Source: Micromonospora sp. MW-13
Lineage (GTDB): Bacteria; Actinomycetota; Actinomycetes; Mycobacteriales; Micromonosporaceae
Assembly: GCF_003434305.1 (NCBI RefSeq)
Contig: NZ_QKKX01000013.1
Location: 1-64,000, forward strand
DNA length: 64,000 bases
Direction of reading: 5' to 3'
Shown here: positions 26,408-35,918 of the stretch, piece after piece
Layout: every line of letters begins with the position of its first letter
Position numbering within the stretch: position 1 is the stretch's first letter
Made by a program: the position numbers and the translations under genes
The notes under the pieces: model-generated
Database searches by the model: none
What the model was told of the DNA's origin: nothing
The model's input: the letters and a program-made list of their open reading frames with translations, nothing else

Positions 26408-26585
26408 CCGACCAGCCCAACCGACACCGGCGGAACTGGACGCGGCAGGCATGGTGCCGGCCGGACCGGGAAAGGCGTCCGGGGCCGCCCACGGGCGGCC
26501 ATCCGGCGACCCGCAGGCCACCGACCCGCAGGGTCGGGCCGAGAGGCGGGCGACGGCCCCGGCGCCCACCTTCGAGGAGATCCGA

Positions 26586-28283
26586 GTGCACGACACCGCC
26601 GACCGCCCCTGGCTGCGCAGCTACGGGCCCGACGTGCCGGCCACCGTCGCCGAGCCCGCCGGGTCGCTGGTCGGCCTGATCCGGGACGCAGCCCGCCGGT
26701 TCGGTCCCCGGGTGGCCCTGGACTTCTACGGCGCCACCACCACGTACGCGGAGCTGGCCGACCAGGTGACCCGCGCGGCGGAGGCGCTGCGCCGACTCGG
26801 CGTCTCCCGGGGCGACCGGGTGGCGCTGGTGCTGCCGAACTGCCCCCAGCACGCGGTCGCCTTCTACGCGACGCTGCGGCTGGGCGCGGTGGTGGTCGAG
26901 CACAACCCGCTCTACACCGCCGGAGAGTTGGATCGGCAGCTCACCGACCACGGTGCCCGGGTGGCGGTGGTCTGGGACAAGGTCGCCCCGCTGGTGCGCG
27001 ACCGGGGCGCGGTGCGGACGGTGGTCGCGGTGGACCTCACCGCCGCGTTGCCCCGGGCGAAACGGTGGGCGCTGCGGCTGCCACTGCGCCGCACCAGGGC
27101 GACCCGGGCGGCGCTGACCGGCCCCGCCCCGGGGGCGCTGCGCTGGGCCGACCTGCTCGCCGCTGCGGAGCCGCTGCCCGCCGACCATCCCGCGCCCGAC
27201 CCGGACGACACCGCGCTGCTCCAGTACACCGGCGGCACCACCGGGGCGCCGAAGGGCGCGATCCTGAGCCACCGCAACCTGCGCACCAACGCCGCGCAGG
27301 GCCGCGCGTGGGTGCCTGGCCTGCGCGACGGCGAGGAGACGGTGTACGCGGTGCTGCCGCTCTTCCACGTCTACGGCGTGACGCTCTGCCTGACCTTCTC
27401 GATGGGCATCGGCGCGACGATGGTGCTCTTCCCCCGCTTCGACGTCGACCAGGTCCTCGACGCGGTCCGCCGCCGCCCGCCGACCTTCCTGCCCGCCGTG
27501 CCGCCGATCTACGAGAAGCTCGCCGCCGCAGCCCGGGAGCGCGGCGTCGACCTCACCTCCCTGCGGTACGCCATCTCCGGCGCGATGGCCCTGCCGCCCG
27601 CCACGGTCGAGCTGTGGGAGTCGGTGACCGGCGGCCTGCTCGTCGAGGGGTACGGCATGACCGAGTCCTCGCCGATCACCCTGGCCAATCCGGTCTCCCC
27701 GGCCCGGCGGCCCGGCACCGTGGGGGTGGCGTTCCCCTCCACCGACGTACGCGTGGTCGATCCCGACGACCCGACGCGGGACCGGGGCCCCGGCGAGGCC
27801 GGCGAGCTGCTGGTCCGCGGCCCGCAGGTGTTCGCCGGCTACTGGCGGCGGCCCGAGGAGACCGCACGGGCGCTGCTGCCCGGCGGCTGGCTGCGCACCG
27901 GCGACGTCGTCACGATGGACGCGGACGGCTTCGTCACCGTGGTCGACCGGATCAAGGAGTTGATCGTCACCGGCGGTTTCAACGTCTATCCGTCCGAGGT
28001 GGAGGACGCGCTGCGCCGGCTGCCCGGCGTCCGGGACGCCGCCGCGGTGGGCCTGCCGGGCGAACACGGTGCCGAGGAGGTCGCCGCCGCCGTCGTCCTG
28101 CGTCCCGGCGCGCACACCGACGAGGCCGCGTTGCGGGCCGGCTGCCGGGAGCGGCTGGCCGGCTACAAGGTCCCCCGCCGGGTGTTCGTGGTCGAGGACC
28201 TGCCCCGCTCGCAGTTCGGCAAGGTCCTCCACCGGGAGGTCCGCGACCGGCTGCGCGCCGGGCAGCCGCCCGCCCGGGCCTAG
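26586..28283 (+). CDS. Long-chain fatty-acid-CoA ligase (AMP-binding)
   Basis: A 565-aa acyl-adenylate enzyme. It has LLQYTGGTTGAPKGAILSH (P-loop), EGYGMTESSP, the WLRTGDV block, DRIKELIVTGGFNVYP and the catalytic Lys in SQFGKVLHREVR. It activates fatty acids to acyl-CoA in the cytosol, FadD-like. GTG 26586 has GGAG seven bases upstream. It may belong to lipid metabolism together with the desaturase nearby, though not in one operon. Confidence 0.9.
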   Translation: MHDTADRPWLRSYGPDVPATVAEPAGSLVGLIRDAARRFGPRVALDFYGATTTYAELADQVTRAAEALRRLGVSRGDRVALVLPNCPQHAVAFYATLRLGAVVVEHNPLYTAGELDRQLTDHGARVAVVWDKVAPLVRDRGAVRTVVAVDLTAALPRAKRWALRLPLRRTRATRAALTGPAPGALRWADLLAAAEPLPADHPAPDPDDTALLQYTGGTTGAPKGAILSHRNLRTNAAQGRAWVPGLRDGEETVYAVLPLFHVYGVTLCLTFSMGIGATMVLFPRFDVDQVLDAVRRRPPTFLPAVPPIYEKLAAAARERGVDLTSLRYAISGAMALPPATVELWESVTGGLLVEGYGMTESSPITLANPVSPARRPGTVGVAFPSTDVRVVDPDDPTRDRGPGEAGELLVRGPQVFAGYWRRPEETARALLPGGWLRTGDVVTMDADGFVTVVDRIKELIVTGGFNVYPSEVEDALRRLPGVRDAAAVGLPGEHGAEEVAAAVVLRPGAHTDEAALRAGCRERLAGYKVPRRVFVVEDLPRSQFGKVLHREVRDRLRAGQPPARA

Positions 28284-28455
28284 GTGACCGGCCGCGCCCG
28301 GCAGGGCTTGGAGGTGGTCATGCCGCCGGCCAGACCTCAGTCGGTAGGGTTGGCGAACAGGGGGCGGCCCAGGGGATCCCCTTAGGACGGTGCGCGTCGC
28401 GATCGCGGGTTTCCTCCGATGGAGGACGGACGACGGCGGTGGCAGCGTGGGGCAC

Positions 28456-29193
28456 ATGGCATCTCGATCCGTGCGAGGCTGGCGTCAGCTCGCCCTGTGG
28501 CTGCACGTGACGACCTCGGTGGGCTGGATGGCGCAGGCCCTGGCCATCTTCGTCCTGGTGACCACCAGCCTCACGACCCCGAGTCGGGACGTCGCCGTCA
28601 GCGCCACGGCCATGGCCCAGGTACTCGACGGCAGGCTGCTCGCGCCGCTGGCCAACGCCTCGGCGTTCACCGGGTTCATGCTCGCCGCCGCCACCCCGTG
28701 GGGGTTCTTCCGGTACCGCTGGGTGCTGGTGAAGTTCGCGATCACCCTGGTCCAGCTCCACCTGGGCATCTTCGTCCTCAGCGACGCCCTTGCCGGGTCC
28801 GCCTCGGCCGCCGCCGCGGGCCGGTCCGGGCCGGCCGTGCCGCTGGCTGCCGGATCCGCGCTGATGGCCGGGGCCATCGCGTTCCAGGCCTGGGTGTCGG
28901 TGGCCAAGCCCTGGTCGACCACCCGGTGGATGCCGAGGGACCGCCGCCGGGCCGCCCACGACACCGCGCCCCGCTGGGTCTTCGTCGCCACGGTCGCCGG
29001 AGTGGCGGCGGACCTCGCCGTCGCCGCGCTGCTCGGCCACCCCGCCCCGCTGGTCTCCCTGGCGATCCTCGGCACCTGGCTGGTGCTGCGCCGCCGGCGC
29101 GGCGGAGGCGCCGCCCGGCCGGCCGCCCCGACCAGGCCCACCCCGGCCGGCGCGACGTCCGACCCGGCGGCCCAGGCTCGACCGGCGGGCTGA
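28456..29193 (+). CDS. Integral membrane protein (DUF2269-like)
   Basis: A 245-aa polytopic protein with about five hydrophobic helices (around 10-35, 62-85, 92-110, 140-155, 175-215) and a basic/proline-rich tail. Motifs LHVTTSVGWMAQALAI and RYRWVLVKFAIT resemble DUF2269-type membrane proteins. ATG 28456 was chosen; GTG 28447 is possible. Function unknown. Confidence 0.78.
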   Translation: MASRSVRGWRQLALWLHVTTSVGWMAQALAIFVLVTTSLTTPSRDVAVSATAMAQVLDGRLLAPLANASAFTGFMLAAATPWGFFRYRWVLVKFAITLVQLHLGIFVLSDALAGSASAAAAGRSGPAVPLAAGSALMAGAIAFQAWVSVAKPWSTTRWMPRDRRRAAHDTAPRWVFVATVAGVAADLAVAALLGHPAPLVSLAILGTWLVLRRRRGGGAARPAAPTRPTPAGATSDPAAQARPAG

Positions 29194-29208
29194 CGGCGCG
29201 GGACGGGG

Positions 29209-29862
29209 TCAGGCCGGGGCGGGCGCGCCCTGCGGCGTGGCGTCGCGCTGCTCCCACGGTGCCGGCCGGCCGAAGCCGGAACCGAGCAGGCGGGTGTGGT
29301 TCCACCAGTCGTCGTCGGTCGCGTCGAGCTGGTCGAGCAGCAGCCGGGCCGGCGGGAACGGCCGGCCCGGCCGCAACTGCGCCAGGTCGGCCAGGCACCG
29401 CCGGTCGGCCTGCGGGCCACCGGGGCGGTCCAGGCCGGCCAGGCCGGCGCGCAGGTTGTCGTACCAGGCCCGCTCGTCGTCGAGCACGGCGATCTCGTAC
29501 GGGTTGACGGTGACGAACGCGCCCGGCATGGCCGCCACGCCCGCGCGCAGCAGCGCGGCGTGCCCGTCCAGCGGCCCCTCGTCGGCGAAGACGCGGGCCA
29601 GCACGGGCAGCGCCGCGTCGAGCTGGTCGAGCGCGCGCTGTTTCGGCGCGAGCGGAGCGGTGACCGTCACGTCCTCCTCGTCGTCGAAGTCGGCGGGGAA
29701 CGTCGCGGTCACCAGGTCGCCCGGCCGGAACATCGCCAGCCACAGCAGCGGGACGCCGCACACGTCCTCGGCGAGCACCTGCCGGGCGATGTCCGGCACG
29801 TCCGCCCAGTCCGGGCAGATGCCCTCGTGGTCGGTGACGAAGAGGTAGCAGCGGTTGGCCAT
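29209..29862 (-). CDS. Hypothetical protein, 217 aa
   Basis: Soluble protein starting MANRCYLFVTDHEGICPDW with GVPLLWLAMFRPGDL and YEIAVLDDERAWYDNLRAGL. It is probably an uncharacterised actinobacterial family; I recognise no domain. It converges with the membrane-protein gene (15-bp gap) and follows the desaturase operon on the same strand. Confidence 0.75.
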   Translation of the reverse strand: MANRCYLFVTDHEGICPDWADVPDIARQVLAEDVCGVPLLWLAMFRPGDLVTATFPADFDDEEDVTVTAPLAPKQRALDQLDAALPVLARVFADEGPLDGHAALLRAGVAAMPGAFVTVNPYEIAVLDDERAWYDNLRAGLAGLDRPGGPQADRRCLADLAQLRPGRPFPPARLLLDQLDATDDDWWNHTRLLGSGFGRPAPWEQRDATPQGAPAPA

Positions 29863-29899
29863 GCCGGGACGATAGCGCCCGGGTCGGACACCGGCCGCC

Positions 29900-31051
29900 C
29901 TACACCTCGGCGAGGGCGGGGGTGGGGGTGGGCAGGTCGTCGGCCGGGCGGCTGGCGGCCGGGGTGGCCCGGTCGGGCAGGGAGAGCCGGATGACCTTCC
30001 ACCAGGCGGAGGCGACCTGCTTCGGCAGGGGCCCGGTGGTGTACGTCAGGCCGTACTTCGCGAACAGCGCGCGCACCTGCGGGGCGATCTCCTGGTAGCG
30101 GTTGCTCGGCAGGTCCGGGAAGAGGTGGTGCTCGATCTGGAACGACAGGTTGCCGGTCATGATGTGCATCAGCCGGCTGCCGCTGATGTTGGCCGAGCCG
30201 AGCATCTGCCGCAGGTACCACTCGCCCCGGGTCTCCCCCTCGATGGAGGTCTTCTCGAAGGTCTCCACCCCCTCCGGGAAGTGCCCGCACATGATCACCG
30301 AGTGGCTCCACAGGTTGCGGATCAGGTTCGCGGTGAAGGTGGCGGCCAGGGTGCTGAGGAACGACGGGCCGGACAGCAGCGGGTGGACGATGTAGTCCTT
30401 GAGGAACTGGCGGCGGATCTTGCGGCCGACAGCCCGGGCCCGGGCCCGGAACTCCGGGGCCTTGTGCCGCCCCTTGCGCAGGTTGCGGCCCAGCTCCAGG
30501 TCGTACGCGGCGATGCCGTACTCGAAGAAGCAGGCGTTGATCAGGTTCCACAGCGGCTGGCCGAGGTGGATCGGGTGCCACCGCTGGTCCTCGTCGACGC
30601 GCATGATGCCGTACCCGAGGTCGTTGTCCCTGCCGAGCACGTTGGTGTACGTGTGGTGCAGCTCGTTGTGCGAGTGCTTCCACTGCTCGGCCGGGGAGAC
30701 GTGGTCCCATTCCCAGGTGGTCGAGTGGATCTTCGGGTCGCGCATCCAGTCCCACTGGCCGTGCAGGACGTTGTGGCCGATCTCCATGTTCTCCAGGATC
30801 TTGGCCACGGCGAGGCCGGCGGTGCCGACCAGCCAGGCCGGCGGGAACAGCGAGAACAGCAGCACGGCCCGGCTGCCCAGCTCCAGCCGGCGCTGGGTGG
30901 AGATCACCCGACGGATGTAGGCGGCGTCCCGTTCTCCCCGGCTGGCGATCACCCGGTCGCGGATGGCGTCGAGTTCCCGGCCCAGCGTCTCGATGTCCTC
31001 GGCGGTGAGGTGGGCGATCGGGTTGACGGGCTTCTTCTGGATCGCGGTCAA
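29900..31051 (-). CDS. Acyl-CoA/fatty acid desaturase
   Basis: Membrane di-iron desaturase, 383 aa, introducing a double bond in acyl chains (DesA3-like). The His boxes are GHNVLHGQW, HNELHHTYTN and FQIEHHLFPDLP, with two hydrophobic pairs at about 55-80 and 230-270. No ATG precedes the conserved start; TTG 31051 has AGGAGA eight bases upstream. The upstream ferredoxin reductase stops 14 bp before it, so the two form an operon that couples electron supply to desaturation. Confidence 0.92.
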   Translation of the reverse strand: MTAIQKKPVNPIAHLTAEDIETLGRELDAIRDRVIASRGERDAAYIRRVISTQRRLELGSRAVLLFSLFPPAWLVGTAGLAVAKILENMEIGHNVLHGQWDWMRDPKIHSTTWEWDHVSPAEQWKHSHNELHHTYTNVLGRDNDLGYGIMRVDEDQRWHPIHLGQPLWNLINACFFEYGIAAYDLELGRNLRKGRHKAPEFRARARAVGRKIRRQFLKDYIVHPLLSGPSFLSTLAATFTANLIRNLWSHSVIMCGHFPEGVETFEKTSIEGETRGEWYLRQMLGSANISGSRLMHIMTGNLSFQIEHHLFPDLPSNRYQEIAPQVRALFAKYGLTYTTGPLPKQVASAWWKVIRLSLPDRATPAASRPADDLPTPTPALAEV

Positions 31052-31065
31052 ATCCGGTTCTCCTG

Positions 31066-32157
31066 TCAGAGGTCGATGTCGCAGGTACCGGCCGCCGCCG
31101 ACACGCAGGTCTGGATGAGCACGCCGTCGCCGGGGACGGCGGTGGTGACGTCGCCGTTGCGCAGGTCGCGGACGGCGCCCTGGCGCAGCGGCACCACGCA
31201 GCCGAAGCAGATGCCCATCCGGCACCCGGACGGCATCAGCACCCCGGCGTCCTCACCCACGTCGAGCAGGGCGGTGCCGCCGTCGGCGCCGACGGTGACC
31301 CCGGCCCGGGTGAAGGTGACCGTGCCCCCGGCGCCGGGGGAGATCACCGTGGGCCGGAACCGCTCGGTGTGCAGCCGGTCGGCCACCCCGTGGCCGGCCC
31401 AGTGCGCCTCGACCGCGTCGAGCAGGCCGACCGGGCCGCACGCCCAGGTCTGCCGGTCGAGGTGGTCGGGCACCAGGTCGGCCAGCTCGGCCACGCCCAG
31501 CACGCCGTCGGTGTCGGTGTGCCGCTCGACGAGGCGGATCGCGCCCTGCCGGGCGAGGCCGCGCAGCTCGTCGGCGAACACCACGTCGGCCGGGGTCGGC
31601 GCGGAGTGCACCAGCACGACGTCGGCGGAACCGGTCGCGCCGGCGCGGAGCATCCCCATCACCGGGGTGACGCCGCTGCCGGCGGTGACGAACAGGATCC
31701 GCTCCGGGGCGGTCGCGGGCTGCACGAAGTCGCCCTGCGCCTGGTCGAGCTGGACCAGCGTGCCGGGCGTGGCCCTGCGGACCAGGTGGTTGCTGACCCG
31801 GCCGTCCGGGATCGCCTTCACGGTGACCGAGATCAGCCCGTCGCGGCGGCCGGGGACGGAGGTGAGCGAGTACGCCCGCCACTGGCGGACCCCGTCGACG
31901 TCCACGCCGAGGCGGACGTACTGCCCGGGGGTGTGCCCGCGCCAGCCCCGCCCGGGGCGGATGGTCACCGTCGCCGCGTCCCGGGTCTCGGGACGGACGT
32001 CGACGATCCGCCCGCGCAGGGCGGCCCCGGAGCGCAGCGGGGCGACCAGGTCGAGGTAGTCCTCGGGCAGCAGGGGCGTGGTGACCGTCTCGGCGAGCCG
32101 GAACAGCCTGTCCCGGACAGTGAGCTTGCCGGACGGGCGCGGGACGGTGGTGGTCAT
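31066..32157 (-). CDS. Ferredoxin reductase with C-terminal 2Fe-2S domain
   Basis: A 363-aa flavoprotein. The FAD motif is RAYSLTS (about 105), the NAD(P)H motif GSGVTPVMGML (about 170) and the C-terminal plant-type 2Fe-2S cluster is held by CRMGICFGC plus a later Cys. It matches the Rv3230c type of reductase that feeds DesA3 desaturases. ATG 32157 sits 86 bp from the divergent regulator. Confidence 0.92.
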   Translation of the reverse strand: MTTTVPRPSGKLTVRDRLFRLAETVTTPLLPEDYLDLVAPLRSGAALRGRIVDVRPETRDAATVTIRPGRGWRGHTPGQYVRLGVDVDGVRQWRAYSLTSVPGRRDGLISVTVKAIPDGRVSNHLVRRATPGTLVQLDQAQGDFVQPATAPERILFVTAGSGVTPVMGMLRAGATGSADVVLVHSAPTPADVVFADELRGLARQGAIRLVERHTDTDGVLGVAELADLVPDHLDRQTWACGPVGLLDAVEAHWAGHGVADRLHTERFRPTVISPGAGGTVTFTRAGVTVGADGGTALLDVGEDAGVLMPSGCRMGICFGCVVPLRQGAVRDLRNGDVTTAVPGDGVLIQTCVSAAAGTCDIDL

Positions 32158-32190
32158 ACGACCAGGGTGACGGGCACGATCGCATAACAT

Positions 32191-32200
32191 CTTGGCCAAG
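32191..32200. promoter_or_regulatory. CTTGGCCAAG palindrome between regulator and desaturase operon
   Basis: A perfect 10-bp palindrome in the 86-bp divergent gap. It is 34 bp from the reductase start and 44 bp from the regulator start, well placed for one operator controlling both sides. Confidence 0.45.
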
Positions 32201-32243
32201 GAAGGTGAATCAACCGCAGGGGTTTGTTCCGGGAGAACAATCG

Positions 32244-33473
32244 ATGTCGGAAGGGTCCGGGACCAGCCGCCGCGCTGCCCACCTCGAACTGGACGAGCCG
32301 ATGGCCGCCCGGCTGCGCGCCGCGCTGCCCCTGGTCGCCGAGCGTACGATCACCGCCATCACCGCCGAGGTGCCCGCCTACTCCGGCACCCTGACCGGGC
32401 AGATGCGGGAGAAGATCGAGAACGCGGTACGCATCGCGCTCGGCACGTTTCTCCAGCTCATCGGGCGTCCCCAGGCGTCGGACCCGAGCACCCCGCTGAC
32501 CCCGGCGCTGGAGGCCGCGTACGCGCTGGGCAGCGGCGAGGCCCGCTCCGGTCGCAGCATGGACGCGCTGCTGGCCGCGTACCGGGTGGGGGCGCGGGTG
32601 GCCTGGCGGGAGGTCTCCACCACCACCGTGCGCAGCGGCCTCGCCGCGGCGACCGTCGCCGAGTTCGCCGAGCTGATGTTCGCCTACATCGACGAGCTGT
32701 CCGCCGCCAGCGTGGCGGGGCACGCCGACGAGCTGGCCAGCGTCGGCCGGGCCCGCCGGCGGTCCCTGGAACGGCTGACCCAACAGCTACTGGCCGGCGA
32801 GGCCGAGGACGTGCTGCGGCGCGGCGCCGAGCGGGCGGACTGGCCGGTGCCGCAGACCCTGACCGTCGTGCTGCTGCCCCGCAGCGGCCTGCGCACCGTG
32901 CTGACCGCCCTGAGCCCGCACACCCTGGAGAGCGGGGAGGACATGCCGGGGGTGGACCCGACCGAGGAGCTGGCCGTGCTGCTCGTGCCGGACGCGCACG
33001 GCGGGCGGCGGCGGCAGCTCACCCGGGTGCTGCGCGGGCACCGGGCGGTGCTGGGGCCCGCCCGGCCGTGGCACCGGGTGGCCGGGTCGTACGAGCGGGC
33101 GACCCGGGCGCTGCTGCTCGGGCTGCCCCGGGCCGGCGCCGACGCGCCGCTGGACACCGAGCAGCACCTCGCCGAGCTGCTGCTCAGCACCGACCCGGAG
33201 GCCCTGGCCGACCTGCGCGCCCAGGTGCTGCGCCCGCTGGCGTCGCTGCCGCCGGCCACCGCCCACCGGCTCGCCGAGACGCTGCGCGCCTGGCTGCTGC
33301 ACCAGGGCCGCCGCGACGACGTGGCGGCGGCCCTGTTCGTACACCCGCAGACCGTGCGCTACCGGATGGCCAAGGTGCGGGAGCTGTACGGCGAGCGGCT
33401 GCACGACCCGGCGACCGTGCTGGACCTGACGCTGGCCCTGGCGCTGCTCCCCGCCCCGGAGGAGGCGAGCTGA
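32244..33473 (+). CDS. PucR/CdaR-type HTH regulator
   Basis: A 409-aa regulator with a helical sensor region (about 15-170), a middle GGDEF-like segment and a C-terminal PucR helix-turn-helix (RRDDVAAALFVHPQTVRYRM, followed by AKVRELYG). ATG 32244 has GGGAGAA upstream; ATG 32205 is also in frame. The divergent layout suggests it controls the ferredoxin-reductase/desaturase operon and itself. Confidence 0.88.
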   Translation: MSEGSGTSRRAAHLELDEPMAARLRAALPLVAERTITAITAEVPAYSGTLTGQMREKIENAVRIALGTFLQLIGRPQASDPSTPLTPALEAAYALGSGEARSGRSMDALLAAYRVGARVAWREVSTTTVRSGLAAATVAEFAELMFAYIDELSAASVAGHADELASVGRARRRSLERLTQQLLAGEAEDVLRRGAERADWPVPQTLTVVLLPRSGLRTVLTALSPHTLESGEDMPGVDPTEELAVLLVPDAHGGRRRQLTRVLRGHRAVLGPARPWHRVAGSYERATRALLLGLPRAGADAPLDTEQHLAELLLSTDPEALADLRAQVLRPLASLPPATAHRLAETLRAWLLHQGRRDDVAAALFVHPQTVRYRMAKVRELYGERLHDPATVLDLTLALALLPAPEEAS

Positions 33474-33570
33474 GCCGGCGCCGGGCCGGCACCGCAGCCG
33501 GAGAGCCCCGGTCGGTCCACTCCGTTCACAAAGAACCCTTTTGCGTATTATCAGGCGCTACGCTGGATCC

Positions 33571-34743
33571 GTGCGGAGAGTGCAGCTCGTAACCCTGCTG
33601 GGAGTGGCGCTGCTGGCCGCCCACGGCTGCACCGTCGCCGACGGCGAACAACGGAAGCCGCCCTCCGCCGCACCGGCGTCGACCGGGTCGCCCTTCGGCC
33701 CGCTGGTCGCGGGCATGCCGGCGTACCCGAAGGCGGGCGATGTCTACGCGGCCGTGGGACCGGGCATGCTGGCCGAGCCGGTGCGGTCCGACCGGGCCCT
33801 GGTCTACGTGCCCAACACCAAGAGCAACGACGTGTCGGTGATCGACCCGGCCACGTACCAGGTGGTCGACACGTTCCCCGGCGGGCCCGAGCCGCAGCAC
33901 GTCGTGCCCGCCTACGACCTGCGGACGCTGTACGTGGCCTCCAGCAAGATTCCCGACGGCGGCCTGGTGCCCATCGACCCCCGCACCGGCAAGCCGGGGA
34001 CGTTCCGGAAACTGGAGGACGTCTACAACCTCTACTTCACCCCGGACGGCCGGCAGGCCATCGTGGTCGCCGAGGCGTACCAGCGACTGGACCTGTACGA
34101 CCTGGGCACCTGGCAGCGGACCCGGTCGGTGCGGTTCCCCTCGTGCGGCGGCATCAACCACATGGACTACTCCGCGAACGGAAAGGTCATGCTGTTCAGC
34201 TGCGAGTTCGCCAACCGCATGATCGTGCTGGACACCACCACGCTCGACAAGCTGCGCGAGTTCAGGCTGACCGAGACGCCCGACGGGATGCCGCAGGACA
34301 CCCGGCTCACCCCGGACGGACAGCACTTCCTGGTCGCCGACATGCACGCCCACGGCGTGTACGTCTTCGACGCCCAGGCCACCCGGCAGACCGCGTTCGT
34401 TCCCACCGGCAAGGGCGCCCACGGCATCTACTTCAGCCGCGACGGAAGGCTCGCCTACGTCACCAACCGCGACGCCGGCAGCATCACCGTGCTCGACCTG
34501 GCCACCCTCAAACCCGTCACCACCTGGAAGATCCCCGGTGGAGGGAGCCCCGACATGGGCGGTCTCTCCGCCGACGGGGGCACCCTGTGGCTGTCCGGCC
34601 GCTTCCACAACGAGGTCTACGCGATCCGCACCAGCGACGGCAAGCTGCTCGCCCGGATACCGGTCGGCGCCGGCCCGCACGGGCTCACCGTCTGGCCCCA
34701 GCCCGGCCGCTACTCCCTCGGCCACACCGCCAACATCCGCTGA
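33571..34743 (+). CDS. YVTN beta-propeller lipoprotein
   Basis: A 390-aa secreted protein with hydrophobic signal LVTLLGVALLAAHGC and Cys in a weak lipobox, then seven-bladed propeller repeats with ALVYVPNTKSNDVSVIDPAT, LYVASSK, LAYVTNRDAGSITVLDLAT and GPHGLTVWP. Such proteins bind ligands or heme-type partners outside the membrane; the role is unknown. GTG 33571 follows TACGCT nine bases earlier, so the message may be leaderless. Confidence 0.88.
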   Translation: MRRVQLVTLLGVALLAAHGCTVADGEQRKPPSAAPASTGSPFGPLVAGMPAYPKAGDVYAAVGPGMLAEPVRSDRALVYVPNTKSNDVSVIDPATYQVVDTFPGGPEPQHVVPAYDLRTLYVASSKIPDGGLVPIDPRTGKPGTFRKLEDVYNLYFTPDGRQAIVVAEAYQRLDLYDLGTWQRTRSVRFPSCGGINHMDYSANGKVMLFSCEFANRMIVLDTTTLDKLREFRLTETPDGMPQDTRLTPDGQHFLVADMHAHGVYVFDAQATRQTAFVPTGKGAHGIYFSRDGRLAYVTNRDAGSITVLDLATLKPVTTWKIPGGGSPDMGGLSADGGTLWLSGRFHNEVYAIRTSDGKLLARIPVGAGPHGLTVWPQPGRYSLGHTANIR

Positions 34744-34896
34744 CGTTCCGCGCCACCGGAGGGCGCCCGGCTGCTGCTCGCAGTGGTCGCCCCGGCCCGT
34801 GCCCCCAGTCGCGGGGTCGCAGGCGGCCCGGCGGCTGGTGCCGACGATCGGCGCCACCGGCCAGTGGGCGGCACCGGCCGGCCGGAGCCACGGGGG

Positions 34897-35826
34897 TCAC
34901 GGGGCACGCAGGATGTACGCGACCGCCTCCCGGGCAGAGGTGGCCCGGGTCGGCGGGCCGACCAGGTAGTCGAGGACCCGCGCCCAGGACGGCACCACCA
35001 GCAGGTGACCGGCGTCCGGGACGACCTCCAGGCGGGCGTCGGGCAGCGCGTCGCGCCACCAGCGACCGTGCTCCGGGCCGGCCAGGGCGTCGTCGGCGCC
35101 GTACAGCAGCAGGGTGGCCGCGCGCACCTGGTCGGGCGTGAAGCCCCAGGGGCGCAACACGTACCCGGCGATCTCGTCGACCAGCCCCCGCGCGCCCTGC
35201 GCGAACGCCGTGGCGAGCAGGTCGGCGAACTGCCGGGCGGCACCGGGGGTGGCCAGCGCGGCCTCGTCGGCCGGGCCCGCCCCGAGCAGCGTCCGCAACG
35301 CCTGCGGATCCTGCGGATCGGCCGGGACCAGGCCCGCGAGTTCGGCGTCGAGCCGGTCCCGGACCTGCTCGACCGGCTGGCCGCGCAGCGCCGCCAACTG
35401 CTCCCGCTGCCCCGGGTCGACCCAGGGGACCTCCTCGTCGGGGGCGGGGGTGGCCAGCACCGCGAGCCGGCGCACCAGTTCCGGCCGGCGGGCGGCCAGC
35501 GCCAGGGCGACCCGGCCGCCGGCCGACCACCCGACCACCGGCACCGGGCCCAGGCCCCGCTGGTCCAGCAGTTCGGCGAGATCGTCGGCGGCGGACGGCA
35601 CGTCGGCCCACCCGGTGGCCGGGTCGGAGCGGCCGTAGCCGGGCCGGTCGAGGGCGAGCAGGGTGACCCCGGCCGCGCGGGTGGCGGCCGGGTCGGGATC
35701 GAACGCTCCGGCGCCCGGGGCCGGGTGGCAGAACACCACCACCCGCCTGCCGGCCTCCGCACCGAGCCGGTGCACCATCGCCCGCCGACCGTCCCTGAGC
35801 GTGATGATCTCCCCGGTGCTGGACAT
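34897..35826 (-). CDS. Alpha/beta hydrolase
   Basis: A 309-aa hydrolase. The nucleophile elbow is VVGWSAGGRVALALA (Ser), the acid LLYGADDALAG (Asp) and the base PDAGHLLVV (His). The oxyanion region is CHPAPGAGAFDPD. No signal peptide, so cytosolic. Substrate unknown; the fold covers esterases, epoxide hydrolases and C-C hydrolases. The 153 bp between this gene and the propeller lipoprotein hold nothing recognisable. Confidence 0.9.
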   Translation of the reverse strand: MSSTGEIITLRDGRRAMVHRLGAEAGRRVVVFCHPAPGAGAFDPDPAATRAAGVTLLALDRPGYGRSDPATGWADVPSAADDLAELLDQRGLGPVPVVGWSAGGRVALALAARRPELVRRLAVLATPAPDEEVPWVDPGQREQLAALRGQPVEQVRDRLDAELAGLVPADPQDPQALRTLLGAGPADEAALATPGAARQFADLLATAFAQGARGLVDEIAGYVLRPWGFTPDQVRAATLLLYGADDALAGPEHGRWWRDALPDARLEVVPDAGHLLVVPSWARVLDYLVGPPTRATSAREAVAYILRAP

Positions 35827-35918
35827 GCGGCCGAGTCTGGCAGCGGTGTTCCGACCCGGAGCGGGAACTGCCGGGGATCACCCGGTCGGGTGACGCCCGC
35901 CGGCCGGGGCGGGGGCAC

